A DNA stretch of 64,000 nucleotides, taken from assembly GCF_002803085.1 (NCBI RefSeq), contig NZ_NNBJ01000003.1, positions 213,798-277,797 of the forward strand. The letters are read 5' to 3'. The notes below the pieces were generated by a model that searched no databases, had not been told where the DNA came from, and saw only the letters and a program-made list of their open reading frames with translations. Each line of letters opens with the position of its first letter. Within the stretch, counting starts at the first letter, position 1. The translations under genes and the position numbers were made by a program. The stretch is from Streptomyces sp. CB01201 (GTDB lineage Bacteria > Actinomycetota > Actinomycetes > Streptomycetales > Streptomycetaceae). This document shows, in pieces, positions 9,431 through 18,273 of this stretch.

Positions 9431-10663
9431 GTGCGACACCGTTCCTTGCTCATCCTCACTACAGTGCTCACCACAGGCGCACTCACGCTCACCGCCTGTG
9501 GTTCGCGCGACAAAAGCAGCGGCGACGACAGCAGCGGCAAGAAGCAGACCGTCGTCATCGGCGTAGACGCGCCCCTCACGGGTGACCTGTCCGCCCTCGG
9601 CCTGGGCATCAAGAACTCCGCCGACCTCGCCGCCCAGACGGCGAACAAGCAGAACCTCGTCCCCGGCGTCGAGTTCAAGACCCAGCCGCTCGACGACCAG
9701 GCCCAGCCCTCCGTCGGCCAGCAGAACGCCACCAAGTTCATCGGTGACAAGAGCGTCGTCGGCGTCGTCGGCCCCCTGAACTCCAGCGTCTCGCAGTCCA
9801 TGCAGAAGCCGCTGAACGACGCCGGCCTCACCCAGATATCCCCCGCCAACACGGGCACCGAGCTGACCCAGGGCGACGGCTGGAAGACCGGCAACAAGGT
9901 CCGCCCCTACAAGACCTTCTTCCGCACCGCCACCACCGACCAGGTCCAGGGCGCCTTCGCCGCCAACTACCTGTTCAAGAACGCCAAGATCGACACGGTC
10001 TACCTCATCGACGACCAGAAGACCTACGGCGCCGGGCTCGCCGCGTCCTTCAAGGACACCTTCACCAAGCTCGGCGGCAAGATCGTCGGCTCCGACCACA
10101 TCAACCCCGACGACCGCGACTTCAACGCCATCGTCGCCAAGGTCAAGACCACCGGAGCCAAGGCCCTCTACTACGGCGGCGAATACCCCGCCGCCGGCCC
10201 CCTGAGCCAGCAGCTCAAGGACAGCGGCACCAACATCCCGCTCATGGGCGGCGACGGCATCTACAGCGCCGACTTCATCAAGCTCAACAAGAAGGCCAAC
10301 GGCGACCTCGCCACCTCCGTCGGCAAGCCCGTCGAACAGCTCGACTCCGCCAAGAGCTTCATCGCCAACTACAAGACGGCCGGCTACAAGGACGCCTACG
10401 AGGCCTACGGGGGCGGCACCTACGACGCCACCTGGGCCATCATCCAGGCCGTCAAGGACGTCGTCACCGCCAACAGCGGCAAGCTCCCCAGCGGCGACCT
10501 GCGCGCCAAGGTCCTCGACGCCGTCGGCAAGGTCAAGTTCGACGGAGTCACCGGCCCCGTCTCCTTCGACCAGTACGGCGACACCACCAACACCATGATG
10601 ACCGCCTACAAGGTCACCGACGGCGCCTGGAAGCCCGAGCTCAGCGAGGCCTACAAGCCGTAA
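9431..10663 (+). CDS. livJ: Branched-chain amino acid ABC transporter, substrate-binding lipoprotein
   Basis: 410 residues from a GTG start. The lipoprotein signal ends in LTAC with the acylated Cys at residue 23, followed by a Ser/Gly/Asp/Lys linker. The mature part is a type I periplasmic-binding fold (VVIGVDAPLTGDLSALGLGI, NSADLAAQTANKQ, GVVGPLNSSVSQSMQKPL, YLIDDQKTYGAGLAASF), as in LivJ/LivK Leu/Ile/Val-binding proteins. It is first in the order binding protein, two permeases, two ATPases (9431-15068). A roughly 100 bp gap before the first permease often lets binding protein be made in excess. Exact ligand preference is inferred from the family. Confidence 0.93.
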   Translation: MRHRSLLILTTVLTTGALTLTACGSRDKSSGDDSSGKKQTVVIGVDAPLTGDLSALGLGIKNSADLAAQTANKQNLVPGVEFKTQPLDDQAQPSVGQQNATKFIGDKSVVGVVGPLNSSVSQSMQKPLNDAGLTQISPANTGTELTQGDGWKTGNKVRPYKTFFRTATTDQVQGAFAANYLFKNAKIDTVYLIDDQKTYGAGLAASFKDTFTKLGGKIVGSDHINPDDRDFNAIVAKVKTTGAKALYYGGEYPAAGPLSQQLKDSGTNIPLMGGDGIYSADFIKLNKKANGDLATSVGKPVEQLDSAKSFIANYKTAGYKDAYEAYGGGTYDATWAIIQAVKDVVTANSGKLPSGDLRAKVLDAVGKVKFDGVTGPVSFDQYGDTTNTMMTAYKVTDGAWKPELSEAYKP

Positions 10664-10760
10664 CCCGGCGACATCCCGCCACACGCACACAGGACCGCGC
10701 GGGAGCGCCACCAGCGCTCCCGCGCGGTGCCATATCCGATCACTTCACGGAGGCCCCGCG

Positions 10761-11690
10761 GTGCACGAACTGCCGCAACAGCTGGCCAATGGACTCATCC
10801 TCGGCGCGATGTACGGACTGATCGCGATCGGGTACACGATGGTCTACGGCATTGTCCAGCTCATCAACTTCGCCCACGGCGAGATATTCATGGTCGGGGG
10901 CTTCGGGGCTCTCACCGTGTTCCTCGCACTCCCCTCAGGCTTCTCCCTCCTCGCCGCCATCCCCCTCATGATCATCGGCGGCGTCATCGTCTCCGTGCTC
11001 GTCGCCACCGCCGCCGAACGCTTCGCCTACCGGCCCCTGCGCAACGCGCCCCGCCTGGCCCCCCTCATCACCGCCATCGGCCTCTCCCTCGCCCTCCAGC
11101 AGGCCGTATGGAAGTGGTACCCCGACGCCAAGAAGGACCGTTCCTTCCCCCAGTTCAACGGCGACCCCTTCCACGTCCTCGGCGCCAACATCCAGCGCGG
11201 CGACCTCTTCATCCTCATCGCCGCCCCCGTCTGCATGATCGCCCTCGGGTTCTACGTCACCAAAACCCGCACCGGCCGCGGCATGCAAGCCACCGCCCAG
11301 GACCCCGACACCGCCAAACTCATGGGCATCAACACCGACCGCATCATCGTCATGGCCTTCGCCATCGGCGCCGCGTTCGCCGCCATCGCCGCCGTCGGCT
11401 ACGGCCTCCACAACGGCCAAGTCGGCTTCCGCATGGGCTTCATCATGGGCCTCAAAGCCTTCACCGCAGCCGTACTCGGCGGCATCGGCAACATCTACGG
11501 AGCCATGCTCGGCGGCATCGTCCTCGGCCTCGCCGAAGCCCTCGCCGTCGGCTACGTCGGCAACATCCCCAGCATGGAACTCTTCGGCGGCGGCGCCTGG
11601 AAGGACGTATGGGCCTTCGTCCTCCTCATCGTCGTCCTCCTCGTGCGACCCCAAGGGTTGCTCGGCGAACGCGTCGCGGACAGGGCGTGA
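10761..11690 (+). CDS. livH: Branched-chain amino acid ABC transporter permease LivH
   Basis: 309 residues, GTG start with a CGGAGG site a few bases upstream. It is a multi-span membrane protein opening LANGLILGAMYGLIAIGYTM, the LivH signature. It also has NFAHGEIFMVGGF, FGYRPLR-like AYRPLRNAPRLAPLI, and a conserved ATAQDPDTAKLMGIN coupling-helix region that contacts the ATPases. It pairs with LivM as the transmembrane channel. The stop lies five bases before the LivM ATG, so the two are translationally linked. Confidence 0.95.
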   Translation: MHELPQQLANGLILGAMYGLIAIGYTMVYGIVQLINFAHGEIFMVGGFGALTVFLALPSGFSLLAAIPLMIIGGVIVSVLVATAAERFAYRPLRNAPRLAPLITAIGLSLALQQAVWKWYPDAKKDRSFPQFNGDPFHVLGANIQRGDLFILIAAPVCMIALGFYVTKTRTGRGMQATAQDPDTAKLMGINTDRIIVMAFAIGAAFAAIAAVGYGLHNGQVGFRMGFIMGLKAFTAAVLGGIGNIYGAMLGGIVLGLAEALAVGYVGNIPSMELFGGGAWKDVWAFVLLIVVLLVRPQGLLGERVADRA

Positions 11691-11695
11691 ACACC

Positions 11696-13489
11696 ATGAC
11701 CACCAACACCACCCACCGCGACAGCGGCACCCCGCTCATCCCGCTGCCCACCAGCCTCGCCCGGCACACCGTCACCGCCGGCGCCGCCATCGCCCTCATC
11801 GGCACCTTCATGGCCTGGACCTGGACCAGCGACTTCCCCGGCGACCTCACCGTCGACGGCTACCCCGGCGGCCTCCAACTCCTCACCCTCACCGCCGCCG
11901 CCCTCACCCTCCTGTTCGCCCTCTCCGCCTACGGCGTCCAAGGACTGCGCTGGCTCACCCCCGCAGGCACCAACGCCCCCCTGCGCCTCCTCGCCCTCGC
12001 CACCTTCGGCACCACCGGCTACACCCTCGGCGCCATATCCGACGAACTCGGCGGCATCGTCAACCTCGAACCCGGCGCCTACGTCTCCGGCATCGGCGCC
12101 CTCATCGCCCTCATCGCCGCCTTCGCCCTCCCCGGCGACACCCCCGGCACCGACACCACCGGCGACAACCCCTGGCGACGCATCCGCCACACCCTCGCCG
12201 CCCCCAGCGCCCGCCCCGCCCAACCCATCCCCGACTGGGCCGGCATCCTCGTCATCGTCGCCGCCTTCGCCATCGGCCTCTACGTCTTCGCCTACGGCAT
12301 CGACACCGCCTACACCGAACTGTTCATCGGCTTCCTCATCACCGCCGGATTCACGTTCGCCGCCCTCACCCAAGCAGGCCTCCTCACCCGCCTCTCCGCA
12401 CTCACCGCACAACACCGCACCGTCACCCTCAGCGCCGCCTTCGTCGCCGCCATCTGCTTCCCCTTCACCCAATCCAGCGACGAATACGCCCTCATCGGCG
12501 CCAACATCCTCATCTTCGCCACCGTCGCCCTCGGCCTCAACGTCGTCGTCGGCCTCGCCGGCCTCCTCGACCTCGGCTACGTCGCCTTCCTCGGCGTCGG
12601 CGCCTACGCCGCAGCCCTCGTCTCCGGCGCCAGCACCTCCAGCCTCGGCGTCCACTTCCCCTTCTGGGCCGCCATCCTCGTCGGCGCCGGCGCATCCCTC
12701 GTCTTCGGCGTCCTCATCGGCGCCCCCACCCTGCGCCTGCGCGGCGACTACCTCGCCATCGTCACCCTCGGCTTCGGCGAAATCTTCCGCATCACCATGA
12801 ACAACCTCAACGGGAACAGCGGACCCAACGTCACCAACGGCTCCCGCGGCATCCCCGCCATCCCCGACATCACCATCTTCGGATGGGACCTCGGCATCAG
12901 CCACGACATCGCCGGCTTCACCCTCGGCAAACCCGGCAACTACTACCTGCTGATGCTCGTCATCACCCTCGTCGTCGTCACCGTCTTCCGCCGCAGCGCC
13001 GACAGCCGCATCGGCCGCGCCTGGGTCGCCATCCGCGAAGACGAAACCGCCGCCACCGCCATGGGCATCAACGGCTTCCGCGTCAAACTCATCGCCTTCG
13101 CACTCGGCGCCACCCTCGCCGGACTCGCCGGCACCGTACAAGGCCACCTCACCAGCACCGTCACCCCCGAGCAGTACCAATTCGCCGGATCCGTACCCCC
13201 CAACTCCGCCTTCCTCCTCGCCGCCGTCATCCTCGGCGGCATGGGAACCATGAGCGGACCCCTCATCGGCGCAGCACTGCTCTACCTCATCCCGGCCAAA
13301 CTCCAATTCATGCAGGACTACCAGCTCCTCCTCTTCGGAGTAGCCCTCATCGTCCTCATGCGCCTGCGCCCCGAAGGCATCATCGCCGACCGCAGGAAAA
13401 AGCTCGAATTCCACGAGACCGGCCAACTCGACACACCAGAAACCAGCCTCACCGACACACCCGTCGGCGTCACCAAGGCGGGGGCGTGA
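11696..13489 (+). CDS. livM: Branched-chain amino acid ABC transporter permease LivM with N-terminal extension
   Basis: 597 residues, longer than the common 320-430 residue LivM. About the first 250 residues add extra hydrophobic spans (e.g. TAGAAIALIGTFMAWTWT, YTLGAISDELGG, ILVIVAAFAIGLYVFAYGI). The canonical LivM core follows (LIGANILIFATVALGLNVVVG, GYVAFLGVGAYAAAL, LRGDYLAIVTLGFGEIFRI, IGRAWVAIREDETAATAMGI, the last being the ATPase-contact loop). A GTG at 11687 that overlaps the livH stop is an alternative start adding three residues. The extension is seen in other streptomycetes; its role is unknown. Confidence 0.93.
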   Translation: MTTNTTHRDSGTPLIPLPTSLARHTVTAGAAIALIGTFMAWTWTSDFPGDLTVDGYPGGLQLLTLTAAALTLLFALSAYGVQGLRWLTPAGTNAPLRLLALATFGTTGYTLGAISDELGGIVNLEPGAYVSGIGALIALIAAFALPGDTPGTDTTGDNPWRRIRHTLAAPSARPAQPIPDWAGILVIVAAFAIGLYVFAYGIDTAYTELFIGFLITAGFTFAALTQAGLLTRLSALTAQHRTVTLSAAFVAAICFPFTQSSDEYALIGANILIFATVALGLNVVVGLAGLLDLGYVAFLGVGAYAAALVSGASTSSLGVHFPFWAAILVGAGASLVFGVLIGAPTLRLRGDYLAIVTLGFGEIFRITMNNLNGNSGPNVTNGSRGIPAIPDITIFGWDLGISHDIAGFTLGKPGNYYLLMLVITLVVVTVFRRSADSRIGRAWVAIREDETAATAMGINGFRVKLIAFALGATLAGLAGTVQGHLTSTVTPEQYQFAGSVPPNSAFLLAAVILGGMGTMSGPLIGAALLYLIPAKLQFMQDYQLLLFGVALIVLMRLRPEGIIADRRKKLEFHETGQLDTPETSLTDTPVGVTKAGA

Positions 13490-13494
13490 CCAGC

Positions 13495-14355
13495 ATGACC
13501 ACCACACCCAACACCGTCCTCCACGCCAGCGGCGTCACCATGCGATTCGGCGGCCTCACCGCCGTCCGAAACGTCGACCTCACCGTCAACAGCGGCGAAA
13601 TCATCGGCCTCATCGGACCCAACGGCGCAGGCAAGACCACCTTCTTCAACTGCCTCACCGGCCTGTACGTCCCCACCGAAGGAAAAGTGACCTACAAAGG
13701 CACCGTCCTTCCCCCCAAACCCCACCTCGTCACCCAGGCCGGCGTCGCCCGCACCTTCCAGAACATCCGCCTCTTCCCCAACATGACCGTCCTGGAAAAC
13801 GTCCTCGTCGGCCGCCACACCCGCACCAAAGAAGGCCTCTGGTCCGCACTCCTGCGCCTCCCCGGATTCAAAAAAGCAGAAAACGCATCCCGCGAACGCG
13901 CCATGGAACTCCTGGAATTCACAGGACTCGCCGACAAAGCCGACCACCTCTCCCGCAACCTCCCCTACGGCGAACAACGCAAGCTCGAAATCGCCCGCGC
14001 CCTCGCCAGCGAACCCGGACTCCTCCTCCTCGACGAGCCCACCGCCGGCATGAACCCCCAAGAAACCCGCGCCGCCGAAGAACTCATCTTCGCCATCCGC
14101 GACCAAGGCATCGCCGTCCTCGTCATCGAGCACGACATGCGCTTCATCATGAACCTCTGCGACCGCGTCTCCGTCCTCGTCCAAGGCGAAAAACTCGTCG
14201 AAGGCACCCCCGACATCGTCCAAGCCGACGAACGCGTCATCGCCGCCTACCTCGGCACCCCCTTCGAAGGCGCACCCGGAGACGAAGAACTCGCCGAAGT
14301 AGAAGCCGCCGAAACGGCGCAGAGCACCACCAGCACCGAGGGAGACACCCAGTGA
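13495..14355 (+). CDS. livG: Branched-chain amino acid ABC transporter ATP-binding protein LivG
   Basis: 286 residues from the ATG. A GTG at 13486, overlapping the livM stop, would add three. It has Walker A IGPNGAGKTTFFNCLTG, a Q-loop region RTFQNIRLF, the Leu/Ile/Val-type signature LPYGEQRKLEIARAL, and Walker B LLLLDEPTAGMNP. A short acidic tail (EELAEVEAAETAQ) precedes the stop. It is one of two ATPases that drive the LivHM channel from the cytoplasmic face. The stop overlaps the start of livF by four bases (GTGA). Confidence 0.95.
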   Translation: MTTTPNTVLHASGVTMRFGGLTAVRNVDLTVNSGEIIGLIGPNGAGKTTFFNCLTGLYVPTEGKVTYKGTVLPPKPHLVTQAGVARTFQNIRLFPNMTVLENVLVGRHTRTKEGLWSALLRLPGFKKAENASRERAMELLEFTGLADKADHLSRNLPYGEQRKLEIARALASEPGLLLLDEPTAGMNPQETRAAEELIFAIRDQGIAVLVIEHDMRFIMNLCDRVSVLVQGEKLVEGTPDIVQADERVIAAYLGTPFEGAPGDEELAEVEAAETAQSTTSTEGDTQ

Positions 14356-15068
14356 CCGCACTCCTCGAAGTCGAGGACCTCCGGGTCGCCTACGGCAAAA
14401 TCGAAGCCGTAAAAGGCATCTCCTTCAGCGTCGAAGCAGGACAGGTCGTCACCCTCATCGGCACCAACGGCGCCGGAAAAACCACCACCCTGCGCACCCT
14501 CTCCGGCCTCCTCGAACCCCTCGCCGGAACCATCACCTTCGACGGCAAACCCCTCAAAAACGTCCCCGCACACAAAATCGTCGCCCTCGGAATGGCCCAC
14601 TCCCCCGAAGGCCGCCACATCTTCCCCCGCATGACCATCGAGGACAACCTCCGCCTCGGCGCCTACCTCCGCGACGACAAAACCGGCATCGAAAAAGACA
14701 TCCAACGCGCCTACGACCTCTTCCCCATCCTCGGAGAACGCCGCAAACAAGCAGCCGGCACCCTCTCAGGCGGCGAACAACAAATGCTCGCCATGGGCCG
14801 CGCCTTGATGTCCCAGCCCAAACTCCTCATGCTCGACGAACCCTCCATGGGCCTCTCCCCGATCATGATGCAGAAAATCATGGCCACCATCACCGAACTC
14901 AAAGCCCAAGGCACCACCATCCTGCTCGTCGAACAGAACGCCCAAGCCGCGCTCTCCCTCGCCGACCAGGGCCACGTCATGGAAATCGGCAAAATCGTCC
15001 TCTCCGGAACCGGACAAGACCTCCTCCACGACGAATCAGTCCGCAAGGCCTACCTCGGCGAAGACTGA
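14352..15068 (+). CDS. livF: Branched-chain amino acid ABC transporter ATP-binding protein LivF
   Basis: 238 residues beginning at a GTG that overlaps the livG stop. It has Walker A IGTNGAGKTTTLRTLSG, signature TLSGGEQQMLAMGRAL, Walker B LLMLDEPSMGLSP, and H-loop-region VEQNAQAALSLAD. Length and motifs are typical of LivF, the partner ATPase of LivG. It is the last gene of the operon, closed by a hairpin terminator about 20 bp downstream. Confidence 0.95.
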   Translation: MTALLEVEDLRVAYGKIEAVKGISFSVEAGQVVTLIGTNGAGKTTTLRTLSGLLEPLAGTITFDGKPLKNVPAHKIVALGMAHSPEGRHIFPRMTIEDNLRLGAYLRDDKTGIEKDIQRAYDLFPILGERRKQAAGTLSGGEQQMLAMGRALMSQPKLLMLDEPSMGLSPIMMQKIMATITELKAQGTTILLVEQNAQAALSLADQGHVMEIGKIVLSGTGQDLLHDESVRKAYLGED

Positions 15069-15087
15069 ACCCCGCACCACACAAAAG

Positions 15088-15124
15088 CGGCCCGCACCCG
15101 GAACTGCCTCCGGATGCGGGCCCT
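15088..15124 (+). terminator. Terminator of the liv operon
   Basis: Inverted repeat CGGCCCGCACCCGG / CCGGATGCGGGCCC (12 of 14 paired) with a short AACTGC-type loop, followed by TTT. It lies 20 bp after the livF stop and just before the convergent response-regulator gene, so it may serve both. Confidence 0.75.
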
Positions 15125-15158
15125 TTGCGTGCGCGTCGAGCTACGTGCGCGTCGGGAA

Positions 15159-15812
15159 CTACTCCCCCTTCGCCGCCTTCTTCTCCTCGGCGTCCTCAAT
15201 AACCGCCTCGGCCACCTGCTGCATCGACATCCGACGATCCATCGACGTCTTCTGAATCCAACGGAACGCCGCCGGCTCCGACAACCCGTACTGCGTCTGC
15301 AACACCGACTTCGCCCGGTCCACCAGCTTGCGCGTCTCCAGACGCTGCGAAAGGTCCGCGACCTCCTGCTCCAGCGCCTTCAACTCCGTGAACCGCGACA
15401 CCGCCATCTCGATCGCCGGCACCACATCGCTCTTCGAGAACGGCTTCACCAGATACGCCATCGCACCGGCGTCCCGCGCCCGCTCCACCAGATCCCGCTG
15501 ACTGAACGCCGTCAGCATCAACACCGGAGCGATCGACTCCTTCGCGATCAGCTCCGCCGCGGAGATCCCGTCCAGGACCGGCATCTTCACATCCAGGATC
15601 ACCAGATCCGGCTGGTGCTCACGGGCCAGCTCGACGGCCTTCTGCCCGTCACCGGCCTCGCCGACGACCGCGTAGCCCTCTTCCTCCAGCATCTCTTTGA
15701 GATCGAGGCGGATGAGGGCCTCGTCCTCGGCGATGACGACGCGCGTCGTCATCGGCGGGACGTGCGTCGCGTCGTCGTCTGCGGTGGGCTGGGGCGACTC
15801 GGGGGCGGTCAC
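15159..15812 (-). CDS. pdtaR: ANTAR-domain response regulator (PdtaR-like)
   Basis: 217 residues from a GTG with a strong GAGGAG site six bases upstream; an ATG at 15836 adds eight residues and is the alternative. The receiver domain is RVVIAEDEALIRLDLKEML with the phospho-acceptor Asp in LVILDVKMPVLDG, and switch residues in MLTAFSQRDL and YLVKPFSK. A coiled-coil linker (FTELKALEQEVADLSQRLE) leads to a C-terminal ANTAR RNA-binding domain (LVDRAKSVLQTQYGLSEPAA, then RRMSMQQVAEAVI). ANTAR regulators bind paired hexaloop hairpins in nascent RNA and antagonise termination. The partner kinase (PdtaS type) is not in the window. Confidence 0.93.
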   Translation of the reverse strand: MTAPESPQPTADDDATHVPPMTTRVVIAEDEALIRLDLKEMLEEEGYAVVGEAGDGQKAVELAREHQPDLVILDVKMPVLDGISAAELIAKESIAPVLMLTAFSQRDLVERARDAGAMAYLVKPFSKSDVVPAIEMAVSRFTELKALEQEVADLSQRLETRKLVDRAKSVLQTQYGLSEPAAFRWIQKTSMDRRMSMQQVAEAVIEDAEEKKAAKGE

Positions 15813-15908
15813 GGGGGGCTCCTCGGTGCGGGGCATGATGCTGCTCTTCAGAAGGGTACCTAGCTGCTGTCGCGGCGGATGAACGGGTACACTCCTGCCA
15901 GCACCCTT

Positions 15909-15991
15909 GCCGGGTTGGCGGAACGGCATACGCGGATGTCTCAAACACATCTGTCCGAAAGGGCATGCGGGTTCGAATCCCGCACTCGGCA
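15909..15991 (+). tRNA. tRNA-Leu (anticodon CAA)
   Basis: A class II tRNA of 83 nt. The acceptor stem GCCGGGT pairs with ACTCGGC (one G-U). The D-arm starts with TTGGCGGAA. The anticodon stem GATGT/ACATC encloses loop CTCAAAC, giving anticodon CAA at 15942-15944, which reads UUG leucine codons. A long variable arm and the T-arm GCGGGTTCGAATCCCGC follow. No CCA is encoded, as usual in Streptomyces. It is followed ten bases later by a strong terminator. Confidence 0.95.
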
Positions 15992-16000
15992 CTCTCAGTA

Positions 16001-16036
16001 AGCGGAGCTTCACGTTCGCGTGAAGCTCCGCTTTTT
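16001..16036 (+). terminator. Intrinsic terminator of tRNA-Leu
   Basis: A perfect 14-bp stem AGCGGAGCTTCACG / CGTGAAGCTCCGCT closed by a TTCG tetraloop and followed by a run of T residues. It is an unusually canonical rho-independent terminator for this GC-rich DNA. Confidence 0.95.
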
Positions 16037-16074
16037 GCTACCTGGAGCGACGGCACGTGACCCAGGGTGCTCGT

Positions 16075-16603
16075 ATGAACTTTCATGGCACAGAGGTACG
16101 ACTAAAGGCACTCGGGCTGCTGCGGGCGGGTACGAGGAACGCGGACGTGGCGCGCCAGTTGAACGTGCCGCTCGGCACGGTCTCGTACTGGCTGCACATG
16201 GACCGCTCCAAACGGGGCGAATGCCCTGGCTCGCACGACCCGAAGTGTCCGCGCTGCGACGACCGCCCCTTGGATGCTGCGGCGTATGCGTACCTGCTGG
16301 GCCTCTATCTCGGCGACGGTCACATCAGTCAGTACGCCGCGCACCGAGTGCCGAACCTGATGATCACCCTCGACGACGCCTGGCCTGGTGTGCAGGCGGA
16401 GGCCGAGACGTCGATACTACGAATATCCCCGGTACTTCTTCACCAACAAGTCCGACGACATCCGCGCCCTCTGCGGCGCAGCACTCGATCTCGTCGGCGT
16501 CGAGTGGACCACCCTCGCGCGCGGCAGCGATCCGTTCAACATCTCCATCGCCCGCAAGGCATCCGTCGCCCTCATGGACCAGCACATAGGGCCCAAGTAC
16601 TGA
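16075..16603 (+). pseudogene. HTH + LAGLIDADG-like protein, frameshifted and internally deleted
   Basis: Two fragments of one protein lie in different frames. The first, from ATG 16075, has a helix-turn-helix (NADVARQLNVPLGTVSYWLH), a Cys cluster (CPRCDD) and the start of a LAGLIDADG-like segment (YAYLLGLYLGDGHISQ). It keeps sense up to about 16410 (LDDAWPGVQAEAE). The second, one frame over and ending at the 16603 stop, begins near YYEYPRYFFTNKSDDIRALC and continues to QHIGPKY. In relatives I recall, these blocks are joined by roughly 80 more residues carrying the second half of the endonuclease-like domain, so this copy looks frameshifted and internally deleted. Relatives are common in Streptomyces, function unknown. 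It sits just downstream of tRNA-Leu. Confidence 0.7.
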
Positions 16604-16614
16604 GCCGTGGGAAG

Positions 16615-16678
16615 CCAAGTAACCCAGGGGCCCCCTGCGAAGGGGTGGGGCAAGGGGCCGTGGCCCAGGGTTACTTGG
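16615..16678. terminator. Inverted repeat overlapping the pyk stop codon
   Basis: CCAAGTAACCC at 16615-16625 and GGGTTACTTGG at 16668-16678 are perfect complements, with further G/C pairing inside. The right arm includes the pyruvate kinase stop codon. The hairpin lies between converging units (pseudogene on + and pyk on -) and probably ends both. Confidence 0.7.
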
Positions 16679-18107
16679 GGCTGTCGTCCTCGCCGATGTG
16701 GTGGACGCGGACCAGGTTCGTCGAACCGGGGACGCCCGGTGGGGAGCCCGCCGTGATGACGACGACGTCGCCCTTCTGGCAGCGGCCGACCTTCAGGAGC
16801 ATCTCGTCGACCTGCGCCACCATCTCGTCGGTGGATTCGACGTGCGGGCCGAGGAACGTCTCCACGCCCCAGGTGAGGTTGAGCTGGGAGCGGGTGGCCG
16901 GCACGGGGGTGAAGGCGAGGAGCGGGATCGGGGAGCGGTAGCGGGAGAGGCGTTTGACGGTGTCGCCGGACTGGGTGAAGGCGACGAGGAATTTGGCGCC
17001 GAGGAAGTCGCCCATTTCGGCGGCGGCTCGGGCGACGGCGCCGCCTTGGGTGCGGGGTTTGTTGCGGTCGGTGAGGGGCGGGAGTCCCTTGGCGAGGACG
17101 TCTTCTTCGGCTGCTTCGACGATGCGGCCCATGGTTTTGACGGTTTCGATGGGGTATTTGCCGACGCTGGTTTCGCCGGAGAGCATGACGGCGTCGGTGC
17201 CGTCGATGACGGCGTTGGCGACGTCGCTGGCTTCGGCCCTGGTGGGGCGGGAGTTGTCGATCATCGAGTCGAGCATTTGGGTGGCGACGATGACGGGTTT
17301 GGCGTTGCGTTTGGCGAGTTTGATGGCTCGCTTCTGGACGATGGGGACTTGTTCGAGGGGCATTTCGACGCCGAGGTCGCCGCGGGCGACCATGATGCCG
17401 TCGAAGGCGGCGACGATGTCGTCGATGTTGTCGACGGCTTGGGGTTTTTCGATTTTGGCGATGACGGGGAGGCGTCGGCCTTCTTCGTCCATGATGCGGT
17501 GGACGTCGTGGATGTCCTGGCCGCTGCGGACGAAGGAGAGGGCGATGATGTCGGCGCCGGTGCGCAGGGCCCAGCGGAGGTCTTCTTCGTCCTTGTCGGA
17601 GAGGGCGGGGACGGAGACGGCTACGCCGGGGAGGTTGAGGCCTTTGTGGTCGGAGACCATGCCTCCTTCGATGACGAGGGTGTGGACGTGGGGGCCGTCG
17701 ACGCCGGTGACTTGGAGGGTGACTTTGCCGTCGTCGACGAGGATGCGTTCGCCGGTGGTGACGTCGGCGGCGAGGCCTTGGTAGGTGGTGCCGCAGTGGT
17801 GTCGGTCGCCTTGGGTGTCGGGTTCGACGGTGATGGTGAATTCGTCGCCGCGTTCAAGGAGTACGGGGCCTTCGGTGAAGCGACCGAGGCGGATCTTCGG
17901 GCCTTGAAGGTCGGCGAGGATGCCGATGTTGTGGCCGGTTTCTTCGGAGGCTTTGCGGACGTGGTGGTAGCGCTGTTCGTGTTCGGTGTAGGTGCCGTGG
18001 CTGAGGTTGAAGCGGGCTACGTCCATTCCGGCTTCGACCAGGGCTTTGATCTGGTCGTATGTGTCGGTGGCGGGGCCCAGGGTGCAGACGATTTTGGCTC
18101 GGCGCAT
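16671..18107 (-). CDS. pyk: Pyruvate kinase
   Basis: 478 residues, full length. It has the N-terminal MRRAKIVCTLGPA, substrate/metal motif MDVARFNLSHG, LADLQGPKIRLG, the catalytic lysine region PVIAKIEKPQAVDN, DGIMVARGDLGVE, and the B-family signature KPVIVATQMLDSMI with RAEASDVANAV. The C-terminal regulatory domain begins near residue 345. It converts phosphoenolpyruvate and ADP to pyruvate and ATP, the last step of glycolysis. Monocistronic on the minus strand; many streptomycetes carry two pyk genes. Confidence 0.97.
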   Translation of the reverse strand: MRRAKIVCTLGPATDTYDQIKALVEAGMDVARFNLSHGTYTEHEQRYHHVRKASEETGHNIGILADLQGPKIRLGRFTEGPVLLERGDEFTITVEPDTQGDRHHCGTTYQGLAADVTTGERILVDDGKVTLQVTGVDGPHVHTLVIEGGMVSDHKGLNLPGVAVSVPALSDKDEEDLRWALRTGADIIALSFVRSGQDIHDVHRIMDEEGRRLPVIAKIEKPQAVDNIDDIVAAFDGIMVARGDLGVEMPLEQVPIVQKRAIKLAKRNAKPVIVATQMLDSMIDNSRPTRAEASDVANAVIDGTDAVMLSGETSVGKYPIETVKTMGRIVEAAEEDVLAKGLPPLTDRNKPRTQGGAVARAAAEMGDFLGAKFLVAFTQSGDTVKRLSRYRSPIPLLAFTPVPATRSQLNLTWGVETFLGPHVESTDEMVAQVDEMLLKVGRCQKGDVVVITAGSPPGVPGSTNLVRVHHIGEDDSPK

Positions 18108-18273
18108 GGTTCGAGCCTAGGGCTTACCGGTGGGTAGAGATTTGGACTGGGGTTACTGCTCAACAACCTTTGCGTGAAGGGTGGTTGACAAGTGTTGAAT
18201 TGTGCGCGGGGGCGCTCCGATGAGCGTGTCGGGGCGCCCGGCGCGGGTGGGCGTCACTGGCTGTGTTCGGGGG

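Noticed and set aside
15909..16603. Integrated element at tRNA-Leu
   Set aside because: No integrase, excisionase or repeated tRNA 3' end (attR) was seen, so only the broken endonuclease-like gene is reported.
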